Positions 61,789-64,000 of a DNA stretch of 64,000 nucleotides are shown in pieces (the stretch's first letter is position 1; each line of letters opens with the position of its first letter). The position numbers were made by a program, and so were the translations under genes. The DNA comes from Chloropicon primus (lineage: Eukaryota; Chlorophyta; Chloropicophyceae; Chloropicales; Chloropicaceae), in the NCBI GenBank assembly GCA_023205875.1, contig CP060773.1, forward strand, positions 1 to 64,000, written 5' to 3'. A model generated the notes under the pieces. It saw only the letters and a list, made by a program, of their open reading frames with translations, made no database searches and was not told the DNA's origin.

Positions 61789-62378
61789 GATGCCAACCTC
61801 ACCTCACCTCGGGGCTTCACTCGAGGAGGAACGCAATCAAACTTGAGCCAAATGGGTCGAGTGAGGGCTCGTTCGAAAGAGAAAGATACGAGGATTACGA
61901 TGACACTCTCTCCTTCGCAACGCGACCTCGCCTTCGTCCTGAAAACGAGCCGATTCTATCGATACCTCCTTCACTTGGGTTGACGCCACCCCACAAGAAA
62001 AAACAAAATCAACTTCCTGCTTCTGGGTGGACGACTCGGGGCGAGTTCTTCGACGATTGAAAACGCATTGAGGAGAAGGAGAGAAAGAGGATGGGACTGG
62101 ACGAAACTAGACCTCGAGATCTTTCCAACGAGCCCTCGATCGACTCGTTTGGTGCTCGGATGGGTCGAGGGATTGACTGGGAGGACTGGATGTGAAGCAG
62201 AAACCACCCGAATGCCTAATCTTGTCGAGGACAGTGAAGAACGTGACAGCCATTAGAGGGGAAGAAGACCGCACTGAACGAATCATTGACTCGTGAACGT
62301 TCCATAGGTCATTTGTGTGTCTCGTTTGACGTCTTGAGGGGCGGGTAGCTTGTTGTTGATGAGGATTTAGGGGAGAGG
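61789..62378. promoter_or_regulatory. Bidirectional promoter between AP-3 mu and SIRT4
   Basis: Two outward-facing recurrent elements: 61848-61893 (minus) before AP-3 mu, reading TCTTTCGAACGAGCCCTC and GACCCATTTGG, and 62109-62150 (plus) before SIRT4, reading ATCTTTCCAACGAGCCCTC and GACTCGTTTGG. The block 62100-62290 is the same as the TRF4-like upstream block at 36085-36290 (inverted on the chromosome). Confidence 0.7.
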
Positions 62379-63511
62379 ATGTGGAAGGTGATGGGAGTTG
62401 GTGGCCAACGGGCGACGCGTGCGTTGTGCAGGGGCCGCAGAGCGGCGTCCTCCACCGCATCGGCCTCATCGGCGTCATCGGCGTGCGGATCTCGGGGGCG
62501 TGACGAGACAACCAGGGCGAGGAGGGAAGGAAGTGGTGAAATGTTTCAGGAGCTCGTGAGGTTTGTGGAGAGGAGGAACGAGCTCGTTGTGGTGACTGGT
62601 GCAGGGATCTCGACAGAGAGCGGCATTCCGGATTACCGGGGACCTCAGGGTGCGTATTCGACCGGTTTCAAGCCAGTGATGCATCAGAAATTCGTGAGTT
62701 GCGAGAGAACGAGGAAGGTAAGAGGTATTGGTTCTCGCCGTCTTAGGTGTGTCCGCGTCGTGGGGCTGACCAGCTTCTTTTTCTTCTTCTTCTTCTTTTT
62801 CTTCTTCAGCGTTACTGGGGACGGAGCATGGTGGGGTGGGAGAAGTTTGCGAGATGCCGTCCAAACAGGGCACACTTGGCCCTCTCTCAACTCGAGTCGA
62901 TGGGTAAAGTCTCTGGCATCGTCACTCAAAACGTCGATCGTCTGCATCACCTAGCGGGAAGCAAGCGGGTGCTTGAGCTCCACGGCACGACTCACGAGGT
63001 TGTGTGCTTGAATTGCACGTACAGGACGACCAGGAAGGAGTTCCAGGAGGAGCTGGAGAGGCTGAACCCGGCTTCGGGGGTCTGTGGGGCGGCGGGTGGC
63101 AGGCCGCCGCACACCACGTTTGAGGGGACGCCCGGCCTTCAGAGGCCGGATGGTGACATCGAAGTGGAAGTGGAGGAGAGGTTCCAGGTTCCCGTTTGCC
63201 CCAAGTGCGATGCAAGGAATGAGGTGGGGATGCTCAAGCCCGACGTGACTTTCTTCGGTGACAACGTACCGCCCTGGAGGCACGAGATGGCGACAAGCTT
63301 GGTCAAGAGCAGCGATGGGATGCTGATCGTGGGCTCGTCTCTCATGGTGTTCTCGGCGTTCAGGCTTGCGAAGCTTGCGCTTGATTCCGGGAAAGGTGTT
63401 GCTGTGCTGAACATGGGGGAGACCAGAATCGATGACCACGACAACCTTTTGAAGTACGAAGGGCCTATCGGCGAGACAATGCAGAGGCTGCAAAGGAGCA
63501 TGATTTTTTGA
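62379..63511 (+). CDS. SIRT4-type (class II) sirtuin, two exons
   Basis: An NAD-dependent deacylase, likely mitochondrial. Exons 62379-62717 and 62810-63511 (92-base intron, AAG|GTAAGA and TTCAG|CG with a TTCTTC tract) give 346 residues. The N-terminus is an Arg/Ser/Ala-rich presequence. The Rossmann motif is VVVTGAGISTESGIPDYRGPQG, the NAD pocket TQNVDRLHHLAGSKRVLELHG with the catalytic His, then a structural zinc site (CLNC ... CPKC), LKPDVTFFGDNVP and VGSSLMVFSAFRL. The TGxxPDYRGP and RYWGRSMVGW wording place it with SIRT4/SRT2 of plants and animals. Convergent with the edge gene, 44 bases apart. Confidence 0.95.
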
Positions 63512-63555
63512 TGAAAAGTATTGGTATTAGAACTTGAACAAAAGTTTCCAAAATT

Positions 63556-64000
63556 CTACTGATCCAGCGTGAATAAAGGGATCTCGTCGTCAGCGGCGTT
63601 TCCTTGTGGGGTCCTTGCGCCAATATCGATCAACTTTCTGGAACACAAGTGAGACGAACGTGAGTCAGCCAGCAGAAGCAGGGGTGAAGAGAGAGTGTGT
63701 GAAAGTGAGAGAGAGCACAGAGCTCGGTGTGCTTACGTTGGCGCAGGGCTGATGTCTGTCTTGGCCGCAGCAGCGGCCTTGGCCGCGTTCTCTCGCATCT
63801 CCTTTTCCTCCTTCAACTTCCTCAGCTCCTCTCCGAGCTGCGCAAGCTGTGCCTTCAGCGACTGGATCTCCGCGAGTTTCTGGTTACTGGATCGCTGGGC
63901 TTCGTCGAGCGCCTGGGCCTTTGCCGCAGACGCTGCATCGAGCCTCTGCTGGATCGCCTGTGCGTGCTTTTCTCTCTCTTGGAGCTTTGTCTGGAGCTCG
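63556..64000 (-). CDS. Coiled-coil protein, 3' end only (cut by window edge)
   Basis: Two exons are visible: an upstream one open to the window edge (64000-63737) and a last one at 63637-63556 (99-base intron, CCAAC|GTAAGC and TTCCAG|AAAG). The visible 116 residues are mostly a coiled-coil rich in Glu, Lys, Gln and Ala (ELQTKLQEREKHAQAIQQRLDAASAAKAQ...LKAQLAQLGEELRKLKEEKEMRENAAKAAAA), and the tail TDISPAPTKLIDIGARTPQGNAADDEIPLFTLDQ ends the protein. No family is assigned; the start lies outside the window. Confidence 0.72.

Overview
The window is the left end of a chromosome from a green alga (Viridiplantae, probably a small chlorophyte of the prasinophyte grade; Chloropicophyceae is one guess, not shown). 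It opens with about 670 bases of CCTAAAA/CCTAAA telomere repeat. The gene set points to a photosynthetic plant-lineage nucleus: plastid ribosomal proteins bL13c and uS15c with transit peptides, an AAE14/MenE-like phylloquinone-pathway ligase, a single-Myb-histone (SMH/TRB) protein, a PH-RCC1-BRX (PRAF-like) protein and an RWP-RK factor. GC-rich genes with 0-2 short GT-AG introns, tight gene spacing and many GA/CT, CA and CCT microsatellites fit a compact algal genome.

Layout. 1-2125: telomere, subtelomeric repeat, no convincing gene. 2.1-10.3 kb: cysteine synthase, MYST acetyltransferase, ZIP transporter, POP5, CPBP/CAAX-like membrane protease, Lin0512-family protein. 10.3-22.8 kb: Miro GTPase, LysM + i-type lysozyme protein, PRAF-like protein, BBS4, an Ala/Lys/Pro-rich membrane protein. 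23.0-26.9 kb: a membrane-anchored two-domain class III cyclase with a peroxiredoxin-Q domain inserted between the two cyclase halves, flanked by two tRNA-Gln(CUG) genes. 28.0-40.4 kb: RFC1, SMH telobox-type protein, TRF4-like nucleotidyltransferase, Mpv17-like protein, a selenocysteine glutathione peroxidase with a visible SECIS, AAE14-like ligase. 40.5-46.7 kb: three secreted proteins (a Ser/Gly-rich repeat protein, a lipocalin, a DUF4838 hydrolase-like protein). 47.4-64.0 kb: RWP-RK protein, a small 4-TM protein, plastid bL13c, class I histone deacetylase, an unrecognised 3-TM protein, plastid uS15c, a GT29 sialyltransferase-like enzyme, AP-3 mu, a SIRT4-type sirtuin, and the 3' part of a coiled-coil gene cut by the window edge.

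Most notable: (1) the cyclase-peroxiredoxin-cyclase fusion, in which the two metal aspartates survive only in the first cyclase half and the Asn/Arg pair only in the second, so the single chain should form one composite active site around a thiol-peroxidase domain; (2) the selenoprotein GPx with TGA at the catalytic position and an ATGA/AAA/TGAT SECIS 23 bases after its stop; (3) a 513-base block, identical by eye, holding the promoter, leader and first 22 codons of both plastid ribosomal protein genes; (4) a recurring upstream element (CTTTC-SANTGA followed about 30 bases later by GACYCATTTGG) in front of about a dozen genes in transcriptional orientation, with further pairs of genes sharing 120-200 bases of upstream sequence. 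Exon borders were placed by hand from splice consensus and reading phase.
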